64,000 bases of DNA, from positions 1 to 64,000 of the forward strand of contig NZ_BSTT01000018.1 of the NCBI RefSeq assembly GCF_030269685.1, read 5' to 3'. Under the pieces are notes generated by a model. That model was not told the DNA's origin. It ran no database searches and saw only the letters and a program-made list of their open reading frames with translations. Each line of letters starts with the position of its first letter. Within the stretch, counting starts at the first letter, position 1. The stretch is from Actinomycetospora sp. NBRC 106378. Lineage in GTDB: Bacteria > Actinomycetota > Actinomycetes > Mycobacteriales > Pseudonocardiaceae. Positions 47,535-56,353 of the stretch are shown piece by piece. Made by a program: the position numbers and the translations under genes.

Positions 47535-48416
47535 TCAGTACCGCGCGCGCCGGCCCGTCTGCTGCTGGGGACGGCGTCCGCCCCGGCTGCGGGGGACCTC
47601 CGGGTGCGGCCCGGGCTGGCAGGTCGGGCACCAGTAGGCGACCCGGTCCTCGGCGTCCTTCGTGCCGTCGTCCTGCCGGGCCACCCGCACCACGTCGCGG
47701 CAGCGCCGGCAGTTGCGGCCGCCGCGCTCGAAGACCCAGTGCTGGGCGCCCTCGCCGAGGTCGCCGGTCGTCGACTGCTCCGGGCGCCACGCGTTGCGCA
47801 GCAGGAGCTTGCGCGACCAGCTCACGGCGTCCGCGGTCTGCCGGTCGGTGAGGTCGCCGACCTTCGTCCACGGCGACACCTTGAGCAGGAAGCAGATCTC
47901 GGCCTTGTAGAGGTTGCCCACGCCGCAGGCCACCCGCTGGTCGAGCAGCGCCGTCCCCAGTTCGCGGTCGGGGTCGGCCCGGAGGAGGCGTAGGACTTCC
48001 GCAGCCGACGTCTCGTCGTCCCAGTCGTCGCCGAGGAGGTCGGGCCCGAGGTGGCCGACGAAGCGGTCCTCCTCGTCGGTGGGGAGCAGTTCGAGGTCGT
48101 GCAGCCGGAAGCCGACCGCGACCCGGTCCTCGACCGCGAGGATCGCCCGGATCTCGTGGTCGGCGCCCCGCCACGGACGACCCGGCCGGTAGAGGTGCCA
48201 CGAGCCGTCCATGCGGAAGTGGCTGTGCAGGCTGCGGCCGTCGTCGAACCGCGTGAACAGGTGCTTGCCGACACTGACCACGTTCTCGACGGTCCGCCCC
48301 GCGAGGTCGTGACCGATGAGCCGGGGGTGTCGCAGCTCGCCGCGGGCCAGTTCCTTCCCGGCGAGCGCGTCGTCGAGGCGCCGGCCGGCGAGGAACACGG
48401 TGTCACCCTCGGGCAC
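47535..48416 (-). CDS. nei: Endonuclease VIII-like DNA glycosylase (Nei)
   Basis: This Fpg/Nei glycosylase/AP lyase removes oxidised pyrimidines. It starts MPEGDTV with catalytic Pro2 and Glu3; the GTG codon at 48416 follows GGAGG. Helix-two-turn-helix is in LDQRVACGVGNLYKAE. A C4 zinc finger (CRRCRDVV to WCPTC) lies near residues 235-268. Length is 293, with a basic C-terminal tail. It converges on the peptidase gene. Confidence 0.92.
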   Translation of the reverse strand: MPEGDTVFLAGRRLDDALAGKELARGELRHPRLIGHDLAGRTVENVVSVGKHLFTRFDDGRSLHSHFRMDGSWHLYRPGRPWRGADHEIRAILAVEDRVAVGFRLHDLELLPTDEEDRFVGHLGPDLLGDDWDDETSAAEVLRLLRADPDRELGTALLDQRVACGVGNLYKAEICFLLKVSPWTKVGDLTDRQTADAVSWSRKLLLRNAWRPEQSTTGDLGEGAQHWVFERGGRNCRRCRDVVRVARQDDGTKDAEDRVAYWCPTCQPGPHPEVPRSRGGRRPQQQTGRRARY

Positions 48417-48494
48417 GGCGTCCCACCTCCCGTCGCGTCGCTCGCCCCTTCATGGTGCCCCGCGGACGGCGACTCCATCCGCGGAGGCGGGGGA

Positions 48495-50207
48495 CTACCG
48501 CGCCAGGACCAGGTCCCGGGGGGCGGAGCGCTCCTCCGGCGACACGTGCTGGGCGATCGGCCGGCCGCCCGGGCCACTGGCGATGACGAGCACCGTCTCC
48601 GGGTGGTCGACCGGCGCGCGGAAGGTGCCGTCGGGCTCCACCGGGACGACGGCCAGCTGGCGGCCGTGCAGGTCCACCAGGGTCACGTGCGCCTCGGACG
48701 CCGGGGCGCCGCCGGCGAGCCGGACGTGTCCGTGCACGGCGGGACCGTGGCCGCCGTCGGGAACGCCGGCCTCGGTCTCGACGACCGTGGAGTCGATCGA
48801 CCGCGAGCGTGGCAGGACCGGGATCAGCGTCGTCGCCACCAGCGCCACGAGGCCGCAGCCCGCGGCGATCCACAGGGTGGTCTGCAGGCCGGCGAGCGAG
48901 GGGCCGGTGTAGGTCGGGGTCCGGACGATCATCGCCGAGAGCACCACCGCGGCCACGGCCGAGGCGGTCGACGTGCCGACCGAGCGCATGAGCGTGTTGA
49001 GCCCGTTCGCGGCGGCGGTCTTGTCGGTGGGGACGGCCCGCATGATCAGGTCGGGCAGCGAGCCGTACGCGAGGGCGACCCCCGCGCCGACCAGCGCGAT
49101 GACCAGCGCGATGTGCCAGGGCTCGGAGAGCAGCATCGTGCCGAGCGCATACGCGGTCACGATGATCACGAGCCCGGCCTGCAGCGAGGTCCGCGGCCCG
49201 AAGCGCGCCGAGACCCGTGCGGTGACCGGCGACATCAGCATCATGACGACGCCGTTGGGCGCGAGGACGAGCCCCGCGGCGAGCAGCGAGAGGCCGAGGC
49301 CGAAGCCCGACGACGTCGGGGCCTGCAGCAGCTGCGGGAAGGTCACCATGCCGGTGAACATCGCGACGCCGACCGGCACCGAGACCAGGTTCGGCACGAG
49401 CACGGCCCGGCGGACGGTGACGCGCAGGTCGACGATCGGGTCGCGCGTGCGGAGCTCCCAGAGGCCCCAGGCGAGCAGCACGACCACGGCGCCGATCGCG
49501 GAGCCGAGGGTCGTCGCGCTGCCCCAGCCCCACTCGGCGCCCTTGGAGACGGCGAGCAGGCCGAGCACCAGGCCGACGGTGAGCGCGACCGCGCCGACGC
49601 CGTCGAACCGTCCGCCCGAGCGCTGGGCGGACTCGGGGATGATCGCGAGGATCAGCAGGATGCCCGCGGCGCCGAGCACGGCGGCGGTCCAGAACAGGGC
49701 GTGCCAGTCGGCGATCTGCACGATCAGCGCCGAGAGGGGCAGCCCGAGGCCGCCACCGATGCCGAGGGTCGCGCTCATCAGCGCGATGCCGGAGCCGAGC
49801 CGTTCCGGGGGGAGCGCGTCGCGCATCAGGCTGATCCCGAGCGGCACGGCACTGACCGCGACGCCCTGCAGCGAGCGCCCGACGAGCACGGGGACGAGCG
49901 AGGAGGTCAGCGCGCAGATCAGTGCCCCGACGACGAGCAGGGCGAGGGTGGCGACGAGCACCCGGCGCTTGCCGATCATGTCGCCGAGCCGGCCGGCGAT
50001 GGGTGTCGCGACGGCGCCGCCGAGCAGCGTCGCGGTGATCACCCACGAGGCGTTCGCCGGCGTCGTGGAGAGCAGGGCGGGGAGCTGGGGCACGATCGGC
50101 ACCACCAGCGTCATGCACAACGAGGCGATCAGGCCCACCGAGGAGAGCACCGCGACGACCAGCGCGGGTGAGGCCCCCGGCCGCGTTCCGACGTCAGCCT
50201 GCGCCAC
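48495..50207 (-). CDS. DHA2-type MFS exporter with C-terminal beta-sandwich domain
   Basis: The 570-residue protein has about 14 transmembrane helices (EmrB/QacA class), with the loop GRLGDMIGKRRVLV after helix 2. From about residue 485 a soluble domain follows: VHGHVRLAGGAPASEAHVTL, DLHGRQLAVV, EPDGTFRAPV and ETVLVIASGPGG. This pattern resembles the carboxypeptidase-regulatory/transthyretin-like beta-sandwich, which is unusual on an MFS protein. GTG 50207 has GGAGG upstream. Confidence 0.85.
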   Translation of the reverse strand: MAQADVGTRPGASPALVVAVLSSVGLIASLCMTLVVPIVPQLPALLSTTPANASWVITATLLGGAVATPIAGRLGDMIGKRRVLVATLALLVVGALICALTSSLVPVLVGRSLQGVAVSAVPLGISLMRDALPPERLGSGIALMSATLGIGGGLGLPLSALIVQIADWHALFWTAAVLGAAGILLILAIIPESAQRSGGRFDGVGAVALTVGLVLGLLAVSKGAEWGWGSATTLGSAIGAVVVLLAWGLWELRTRDPIVDLRVTVRRAVLVPNLVSVPVGVAMFTGMVTFPQLLQAPTSSGFGLGLSLLAAGLVLAPNGVVMMLMSPVTARVSARFGPRTSLQAGLVIIVTAYALGTMLLSEPWHIALVIALVGAGVALAYGSLPDLIMRAVPTDKTAAANGLNTLMRSVGTSTASAVAAVVLSAMIVRTPTYTGPSLAGLQTTLWIAAGCGLVALVATTLIPVLPRSRSIDSTVVETEAGVPDGGHGPAVHGHVRLAGGAPASEAHVTLVDLHGRQLAVVPVEPDGTFRAPVDHPETVLVIASGPGGRPIAQHVSPEERSAPRDLVLAR

Positions 50208-50304
50208 CCGTCCTCCGATCCGCCTGTGCCGTTCCGTGTATTGCGCAACGAAACACTAGACGCCCGGAACGTCGTCAGGGTTCCGAATATTCCCTAGCTC
50301 ACGA

Positions 50305-51027
50305 TCAGCGGGTGGCGAGCAGGACCGCGACGAGCCCGACGACGTTGGTGCCCAGGTGGATGCCGATGGAGGCGAACAGCGACCCGGTCCGGCGTCGCAC
50401 CACCGACATCACGACGCCGCCGAGGGCGGTGACCAGCAGGACCACGACCACGCCCAGCACGGGGATCCCGCCGGCGGGGGAGGCCAGCGCGCCCGCGAGG
50501 TGCCAGACCGCGAACGCCGACGCCACCATGAAGATCACGCCGCGCCCGGCCCACAGCCGGCCGGCCCACGCGCGCTCGGTGAGGCCGTGCAGCACGCCGC
50601 GGAACGCCAGCTCCTCGCAGAGCACGGTGCCGACCGGGATCAGCAGCAGGGCCCGCAGCACGAGCTGGGAGGACGAGCTGGACTCCACGCCCGGGTTCTC
50701 GAGCAGCGGCCGGGTCGCGGGCAGCAGGAACGCGACCCCGTAGCCGAGGGCGGCCACCCCGACGGCGGCCCCGCCCCAGCGCAGACCCGTCCGCCACGTC
50801 GTCGGGCAGAGCCCGAGGTCACGCCACGTCAGACCACCCGCGCGGGCCGCCAGCACCAGCACGAGCACGCCGGCGACGTTCGCGATCATGCGGACGACCG
50901 GGTCGGCGGGCAGCGCCGGCACGAGGAGGTTGTTCCACGCGACCAGGGCCACGGCCACCGCCGCGACGACGGCGGACAGGACGAGGGCCGCGGGGACGCG
51001 GCGCGGAGCGGGGAGGGCGGCGGTCAT
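50305..51027 (-). CDS. CPBP family intramembrane metalloprotease
   Basis: This 240-residue membrane protein of the Rce1/CAAX-protease-like ABI family has the three motifs EExxxR as CEELAFRG (near 150), FxxxH as FAVWHL, and HxxxN as HLGTN near the end, with about six to seven hydrophobic helices. Bacterial members are linked to peptide maturation or immunity, but no bacteriocin-like gene is nearby. ATG 51027 with GAGGTG upstream. Confidence 0.87.
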   Translation of the reverse strand: MTAALPAPRRVPAALVLSAVVAAVAVALVAWNNLLVPALPADPVVRMIANVAGVLVLVLAARAGGLTWRDLGLCPTTWRTGLRWGGAAVGVAALGYGVAFLLPATRPLLENPGVESSSSSQLVLRALLLIPVGTVLCEELAFRGVLHGLTERAWAGRLWAGRGVIFMVASAFAVWHLAGALASPAGGIPVLGVVVVLLVTALGGVVMSVVRRRTGSLFASIGIHLGTNVVGLVAVLLATR

Positions 51028-51121
51028 GTCACCTCGAGGCAGCGGACTCGGACCCCTCCACGGTGCCATCCCCGCCCGTGTGCGAGCCGTGAGGGCCCGC
51101 ACACCGGTGCCCGCCCCGGGT

Positions 51122-52987
51122 TCAGCCGGCGGCCGTGCTCGCCGAGGTGCCGACGAGGGCCTGGCGCACCCGGGCGGTGTCGGCCGCCGTCCACCCCTGC
51201 GGGGCACCGATCGCCACCCAGCCGTCCAGCACCTCGCCGGCGTACACGTGCCCGTGCCCCGGCGGCACGTCGACGGCGTTGACGAGGTCGATCGTCACCT
51301 GCCAGAACGTGATCACCGGATACCAGCTCATGGCGCCGAGCACGTCGGCACCGCGGGGCTCGACGAGCCAGTCCGGGCGCTCCCAGAGCAGGCGCGGTGA
51401 CCACCAGACGACCGGGTCGGAGGCGTGCTGCAGGTAGAGCACGTGCGGTCGGATCCACGGCGTCGGCGGATCCTGCGCCACGGTCGCCGCCCCGGGGCCG
51501 GCCGCGAAGCGGACCACCAGCCCGTCGGCGTAGGTCGGCAGGATCTCGGGTGTCCCCGGGTCGCGGCGGGTCACGATCTGCGACCACAGCCGGTTCGAGT
51601 TCGGCGGCCCGACCCACAGCGCGCCGTCGGTGTTCGCGCGCACGTCCGCGAGCGAGGAGAACGCCGCCTCCGAGCCCTGCGAGCCCAGGCTCTCGCCGAA
51701 CACCAGCATCCGCGGCCGCGGCTGGCCGGGCGGGATGGCCTCGATCCGCGCGTGCACCGCGTCGATCAGCAGCCGACCGGCCTCCTCGGCGCGTGGCCCG
51801 TCGAACAGGAAGGAGAGCCAGCTCGGCAGGTAGGAGTACTGGGTGGCGACGATGGCCGTGTCCCCGCCGTACATGGCCTCGAGCGAGTTGGACACCGGGT
51901 CGTCGACCCAGCCCGTGCCCGTCGTCGTGATGACCGCGATGACGGGGCGCGCGAAGGCACCGGCGCGGTCCAGTTCGGCGACGGCGAGGTCGGCGCGGGC
52001 CTGCGGGTCCGGCGCCGACTCCAGGCCGACGTAGGCGCGGACCGGATCGACGGCGGGACGGTTGCCGGCGCGGGACAGGAGGCGGGGGTCGAGGCCCGCC
52101 GCGACGAAGCGACGGCCCTCCTTGCCGAGGGTCTGCCACGGCACGAGCGAGCTCGGCGAACCCGACCGCGTGGGGCTCGTCGGTTGCTCGAACCCCGGGT
52201 AGGAGTCGTCGTTGACCCCGGAGAAGGCCTGGTCGACGACGGCGAGGCTCCCGGCCAGCACCACCTGGTTGAGGAAGGCCGCGAGCAGGACCACCAGCAC
52301 GACGACGGCCACGGCCGCGGCGATCCGCCGTGGGAGGTGGGCGTAGCGGCGCAGGCCGCGGACGAGCACGTGGTCGGCGTGGCGGACGAGCCGGACCACC
52401 GCGATCGGCACGACGGCCACCAGGACGCCGAGCGGGACCGCGCGGGAGTACCCAAGCAGCGTCGGGGGCTCGATCCCCACCAGCGTCGCCAGCTCCCGCT
52501 GCCAGTGCACCCCCGCGACCAGGGCGATCAGCACGACGACCGCCGCCGCGACGAGCAGGATCGGCCACGCCACCAACCGCACCTCGCGCGGCACCCACAG
52601 GCGGGCGTGGGCGACGAGCCGCACGCCGGTGCGGGTCCGGCGGACCAGGAACCAGAGCGTCGTCCCGACCCCGTACCCCGCCGCCGCCGACAGCCCCGTC
52701 GCGAGGCCCTGGACCATCCAGTCGCGCGGGATGAGCGACGGCGTCATGGCCAGCGAGCCGAAGGCAACGGCCACGGCGAGGCCGAGGGCGTCGACGCGCA
52801 GCCAGCGCAGCCCGGTCCGGTCCAGCGGCCCGGGCCCGCGGTGCACCACGTGTGCGGCGGGCGGCCGGGGCCGGGTGCCGTGCAGCGGGCCGGTGTCGGT
52901 GCTGCCCGTACCGTCCCTGCTGTCCGTCCCCGTTCCCGACGACGGACGCGCGCCGGCGCCGGGCTCGTCGGTCTCGACCCTCGCCAC
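51122..52987 (-). CDS. Membrane alpha/beta-hydrolase (Abhydrolase_9 type)
   Basis: The 621-residue protein has about five N-terminal transmembrane helices (residues 50-270) and a C-terminal alpha/beta-hydrolase domain with nucleophile elbow FGESLGSQGSE near 430. Probable partners are the Asp in ASDPVVWWSP and the His in PPGHGHVYAG. This two-part architecture is an actinobacterial family of unknown substrate, probably lipid or cell-wall related. GTG 52987 start; about 60 N-terminal residues are Gly/Thr/Pro-rich and disordered. It is divergent from the IclR gene. Confidence 0.82.
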   Translation of the reverse strand: MARVETDEPGAGARPSSGTGTDSRDGTGSTDTGPLHGTRPRPPAAHVVHRGPGPLDRTGLRWLRVDALGLAVAVAFGSLAMTPSLIPRDWMVQGLATGLSAAAGYGVGTTLWFLVRRTRTGVRLVAHARLWVPREVRLVAWPILLVAAAVVVLIALVAGVHWQRELATLVGIEPPTLLGYSRAVPLGVLVAVVPIAVVRLVRHADHVLVRGLRRYAHLPRRIAAAVAVVVLVVLLAAFLNQVVLAGSLAVVDQAFSGVNDDSYPGFEQPTSPTRSGSPSSLVPWQTLGKEGRRFVAAGLDPRLLSRAGNRPAVDPVRAYVGLESAPDPQARADLAVAELDRAGAFARPVIAVITTTGTGWVDDPVSNSLEAMYGGDTAIVATQYSYLPSWLSFLFDGPRAEEAGRLLIDAVHARIEAIPPGQPRPRMLVFGESLGSQGSEAAFSSLADVRANTDGALWVGPPNSNRLWSQIVTRRDPGTPEILPTYADGLVVRFAAGPGAATVAQDPPTPWIRPHVLYLQHASDPVVWWSPRLLWERPDWLVEPRGADVLGAMSWYPVITFWQVTIDLVNAVDVPPGHGHVYAGEVLDGWVAIGAPQGWTAADTARVRQALVGTSASTAAG

Positions 52988-53115
52988 CCGTCCAGTCTGG
53001 ACCCTCTCCGGCTGCGCCGAACGGTGGACCCTCCGGATGTGCGGAGAGATCTCGTCCGGTTCGTTCCCGGGCCGACGAGATCGTCGTGTGTCCGCACTGC
53101 GCCGTTCGGGGTCGT

Positions 53116-53121
53116 TACACT
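53116..53121 (+). promoter_or_regulatory. -10 box for leaderless iclR-type gene
   Basis: TACACT ends 7 nt before GTG 53129. No ribosome site is present. Confidence 0.5.
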
Positions 53122-53128
53122 GCGGGGC

Positions 53129-53926
53129 GTGTCGAGGGCGGACGGGGACCGGGGCGACCGATCCTCCGTCCAGTCCGTGGACCGGGCCGTCACGATCCTC
53201 GAGATCCTCGCGGCCCGTGGCGAGGCCGGGATCACCGAGATCGCCGAGGAGCTCGGCGTCCACAAGTCGACGGCCTCGCGGCTGGTGTCCGCGCTGCAGC
53301 GGCGGGGACTGCTCGAGCAGCTCGGCGACCGGGGCAAGTTCGCGCTGAGCTTCGGGATCGTGCGCCTCGCCGCGGCCACCACCGGGCGCATGGACCTCGC
53401 CCGCCTCGGGCAGCCGACCTGCCAGGCCCTCGCCGAGCTCGTGGGCGAGACGGTGAACATCGCGGTCTCCGACGGCGAGGCGGCGATCAACGTGGCGCAG
53501 GAGTTCGGCACCTCCTCGGTGAGCACGCAGAACTGGGTCGGCCGCCGGACCCCGCTGCACGCGACGTCGGCCGGCAAGGTGCTGCTCGCGCACATGGACG
53601 ACGCGGAGCAGCGCACCCTGCTCCGCCGCCGGCTGCCGCGGTTCACCGAGGCCACGATCACCGAGCCGGCGGCCCTGCGCACCGAGCTCGCCCGCGTGCT
53701 CGACGAGGGCTACGCGCGGTCGTTCGAGGAGCTCGAGGTCGGCATGCACGCGGTCGCGGTGCCGGTCTGGGCGCACGACGGGTCGGTGGTCGCCGCGCTC
53801 TCGGCGTCCGGCCCCGCCTACCGACTCCCGCGCCGGCGGGCCCGCGCGATCGTGGGCGACATGCGCGACGCGGCGCGCGAGCTCTCGGCCAAGCTCGGCT
53901 GGGTGGAGCCGAGCGGGCAGTCGTAG
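53129..53926 (+). CDS. IclR family transcriptional regulator
   Basis: The 265-residue regulator has an N-terminal winged helix (SVDRAVTILEILAARGEAG, then ITEIAEELGVHKSTASRLVS) and a C-terminal GAF-like effector domain with RRTPLHATSAGKVLLAHM, the family hallmark, and a terminal RARAIVGDMRDAARELS. IclR proteins often control carbon or aromatic catabolism; the target here is not evident. It is divergent from the alpha/beta-hydrolase gene. Confidence 0.9.
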   Translation: MSRADGDRGDRSSVQSVDRAVTILEILAARGEAGITEIAEELGVHKSTASRLVSALQRRGLLEQLGDRGKFALSFGIVRLAAATTGRMDLARLGQPTCQALAELVGETVNIAVSDGEAAINVAQEFGTSSVSTQNWVGRRTPLHATSAGKVLLAHMDDAEQRTLLRRRLPRFTEATITEPAALRTELARVLDEGYARSFEELEVGMHAVAVPVWAHDGSVVAALSASGPAYRLPRRRARAIVGDMRDAARELSAKLGWVEPSGQS

Positions 53927-53950
53927 ATCCTGCCGTTCGGCGCAGGGCGA

Positions 53951-53978
53951 CCTGTGGATGATCACGGTTGTCCACAGG
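53951..53978. promoter_or_regulatory. Inverted DnaA-box-like pair
   Basis: CCTGTGGA (53951-53958) and TCCACAGG (53971-53978) are inverted around a 12-bp spacer. The right arm includes TTGTCCACA (53968-53976), the actinobacterial DnaA-box form; the left arm reads TCATCCACA on the minus strand. It may bind DnaA or simply terminate the iclR-type transcript. Confidence 0.4.
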
Positions 53979-54028
53979 CCCCGGGCGGGTCGTTGCCGGG
54001 GCGCCCGGTGGGCGCCGACCCTGGCCGC

Positions 54029-54619
54029 ATGCGCGAGATGATCACGGTCCGCGAGGCGGACCACGAACTGCGGATCCAGGTCGTCGACGCCCGGGCGTAC
54101 GTCGCGATCGTGCCCGTCGGGGCGGAGATCGACCCCGAGGGGCCCGGGACGACCGTGTCGCTCCCGGCCCGCCGGCTGCACGCCCTCCTGCGCGCCGCGT
54201 GGGCGGACGACCAGTTCGGCATCGGCGGGCCGATGGACCCGCCGCTCTGGCCGGCCGAGCCCCCGGACGACGACCCGTACGCCGAGGAGCGGCTCCTCTT
54301 CGGGTGGCGGGAGGACTGGCCGGAGGCCTGGGACGGGCCCGACGGCCAGGTGGTGCCGTTCCCCCGTCGTCCGCCCCGGCCCGCGAACGGGGGGCTCCCG
54401 TGGTCGGCGGAGGACGACGCGGCGCTGCGCGCGGCGTGGCTCGCCGCGGACCCCGGGACACCCCGCACGGTGCTGCTCGACGAGCTCGCCGACCGCTTCG
54501 CCCGGACGCCGGGCGCGGTCACCGCGCGGCTCTACCGCGTCGGGTGCGATCCTGCGCGGCTCGGGATGGCCTCCATGGAACCCGTGGCGTCGTCGCTCGA
54601 TCCCGAGGCCGTTCCGTAG
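54029..54619 (+). CDS. Hypothetical protein with Myb/HTH-like C-terminus
   Basis: The product has 196 residues. The N-terminal half (residues 1-75) is a beta-rich domain starting REMITVREADHELRIQVVDA. A Pro-rich acidic middle follows. The C-terminus (WSAEDDAALRAAWLA, ending DRFARTPGAVTARLYRVG) resembles the SANT/Myb-like helix-turn-helix found at the end of several actinobacterial proteins of unknown role. ATG 54029 and ATG 54038 are both possible. Confidence 0.65.
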   Translation: MREMITVREADHELRIQVVDARAYVAIVPVGAEIDPEGPGTTVSLPARRLHALLRAAWADDQFGIGGPMDPPLWPAEPPDDDPYAEERLLFGWREDWPEAWDGPDGQVVPFPRRPPRPANGGLPWSAEDDAALRAAWLAADPGTPRTVLLDELADRFARTPGAVTARLYRVGCDPARLGMASMEPVASSLDPEAVP

Positions 54620-54628
54620 GCGTCCCGG

Positions 54629-55189
54629 TCAGGGCGAGCAGGTGACGATCGCGTACTCGCCCTCGGCGCTGTTCTCGGCGATGACCTGCCCGGACGGGCC
54701 GATGATCTGGCAGCGGATGGTCCCGCCCCCGCCGTTCTGCGCCGAGACGTAGGCGAACGTCATCCCGCCGTAGCCGGGGCTCTCGACGGTCTTCGTCCAC
54801 GGAAGCTTGGCGTTCGTGGCCTGTGAACTGCCGCCGCCTGCGCTGGAGTAGGTGATGCTGCCGCGAGAGGCGCCGAAGACCTTGTAGACGTAGCCGGTGG
54901 CCCCCGTCGCTCCGGCGGATGCAGCCGTCGACGTGGCAGCCGCGCTCGCGGTGACGGTCTCGGTGCGGGTGGCGTACACGGTCGACGGCGGTGACGTGAC
55001 GAAGGACGTGATCGTGACCGGTGCGGGCGCCGGTGCGGTGCTCGCGACCGCCGCCACCGCGGGCGTTCCGGACGGCATGAGGACGGAGACGAGGAAGGCG
55101 ACCGCCGTGACCGTGAAGGCGGCGATCCAGGGCCAGCGGCGGACGGGCCGCCGGTGGCGGGGGATGGGGGCGGTGATCGGGTCGGTCAT
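54629..55189 (-). CDS. MmpS-like membrane protein
   Basis: The 186-residue protein has one N-terminal transmembrane helix (WPWIAAFTVTAVAFLVSVLM), a long Ala/Thr/Pro-rich linker, and an immunoglobulin-like C-terminal domain. That domain has YVYKVFGASRGSITYSS, LPWTKTVESPG and a final GEYAIVTCSP, the MmpS pattern. Mycobacterial MmpS proteins assist MmpL transporters; none is adjacent here, so it is an orphan. It should face the outside of the membrane. Confidence 0.8.
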   Translation of the reverse strand: MTDPITAPIPRHRRPVRRWPWIAAFTVTAVAFLVSVLMPSGTPAVAAVASTAPAPAPVTITSFVTSPPSTVYATRTETVTASAAATSTAASAGATGATGYVYKVFGASRGSITYSSAGGGSSQATNAKLPWTKTVESPGYGGMTFAYVSAQNGGGGTIRCQIIGPSGQVIAENSAEGEYAIVTCSP

Positions 55190-55366
55190 GGTCGTCCTCG
55201 CTCGGCTGTCGGTCGAGGGACGGTCACTGCCGTCCCTCGCCCTCCATCGCGACGATCAGGAGGTCCGTTATGAGCTGTTCGGGTGGCCGGCGAAAGGCCG
55301 AACGGACGGCATGTCTGATCGTCGGCTGCCTCTCGGGCACGCCACCGGCGTCGAGAGAATGAGCCC

Positions 55367-56353
55367 ATGACCGACACCCCGCCCGCCGTCGAGCTCCACG
55401 TCCACGTCGAGGGCACCCTCGAGCCCGAGCTGATCATGGAGCTCGCGGAGCGGAACCGGGTGTCGCTGCCCTACGCCGACCTCGAGGACCTGCGCGCCCG
55501 CTATGCGTTCGACGACCTGCAGCACTTCCTCGACCTCTACTACGCCAACATGGCGGTGCTGCGGGAGCCGGCGGACTTCGCGGCGATGACGACGGCCTAC
55601 CTGACACGGGCCGCCTCGGCCGGGGTGCGTCACGTCGAGCTGTTCGTCGACCCGCAGGCGCACCTGGCCCGCGGGGTGGCGGTCGAGGCGGTCCTCGAGG
55701 GTGTCGCCGGAGCCCTCGCTGCGGCCCCGGCCGGGATGACGACCGGTCTCATCCCGTGCTTCCTGCGCGACCGGCCCGCCGCGGAGGCCGTCGACGTGCT
55801 CGACGCGCTGGTGGCGAGCGGGACGCCCGTGCTCGGGATCGGGCTGGACTCGGCCGAGGTCGGGAACCCGCCGTCACTGTTCGCGGACGTGTACGCCCGG
55901 GCGCGGGCCGAGGGACTGCGGCTGGTGGCGCACGCGGGGGAGGAGGGGCCCGCCGCGTACGTGTGGGAGGCCCTCGACGTGCTCGGCGTCGAGCGGGTCG
56001 ACCACGGCATCCGCAGCCTGGAGGACCCGGCGCTGGTCGCCCGGCTCGTCGAGCAGGCGGTCCCGCTGACGGTCTGTCCCCTGTCGAACGTGCGGCTGCG
56101 CGGCGTGGACACGCTCGCGGACCATCCGCTGCGGACGATGCTCGACGCCGGGCTCGCGGTCAGCGTGCACTCCGACGACCCGGCGTACTTCGGGGGCTAC
56201 GTCGACGACAACCACCGGGCGGTCGCGGCGGCGCTGGACCTCGACCGCGTGCAGGTCCGCGCGCTGGCGGACCATGCCGTCGACGCGGCGTTCGTCGACG
56301 ACGCGCGCCGGGCCGAGCTGCGGGCGGAGGTCGCCGCCTGGGCTCAGGCCTGA
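55367..56353 (+). CDS. Adenine deaminase (adenosine-deaminase family)
   Basis: This zinc enzyme of purine salvage has 328 residues. Metal motif HVH lies at residues 11-13 (ELHVHVEGTLEPELI), then HAGEEG near 190, HGIRS near 212, and SDDPAYFGGY near 268. The last is the form typical of adenine deaminases rather than adenosine deaminases. The end overlaps the convergent zinc-ribbon gene by 10 bp. Confidence 0.85.
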   Translation: MTDTPPAVELHVHVEGTLEPELIMELAERNRVSLPYADLEDLRARYAFDDLQHFLDLYYANMAVLREPADFAAMTTAYLTRAASAGVRHVELFVDPQAHLARGVAVEAVLEGVAGALAAAPAGMTTGLIPCFLRDRPAAEAVDVLDALVASGTPVLGIGLDSAEVGNPPSLFADVYARARAEGLRLVAHAGEEGPAAYVWEALDVLGVERVDHGIRSLEDPALVARLVEQAVPLTVCPLSNVRLRGVDTLADHPLRTMLDAGLAVSVHSDDPAYFGGYVDDNHRAVAAALDLDRVQVRALADHAVDAAFVDDARRAELRAEVAAWAQA

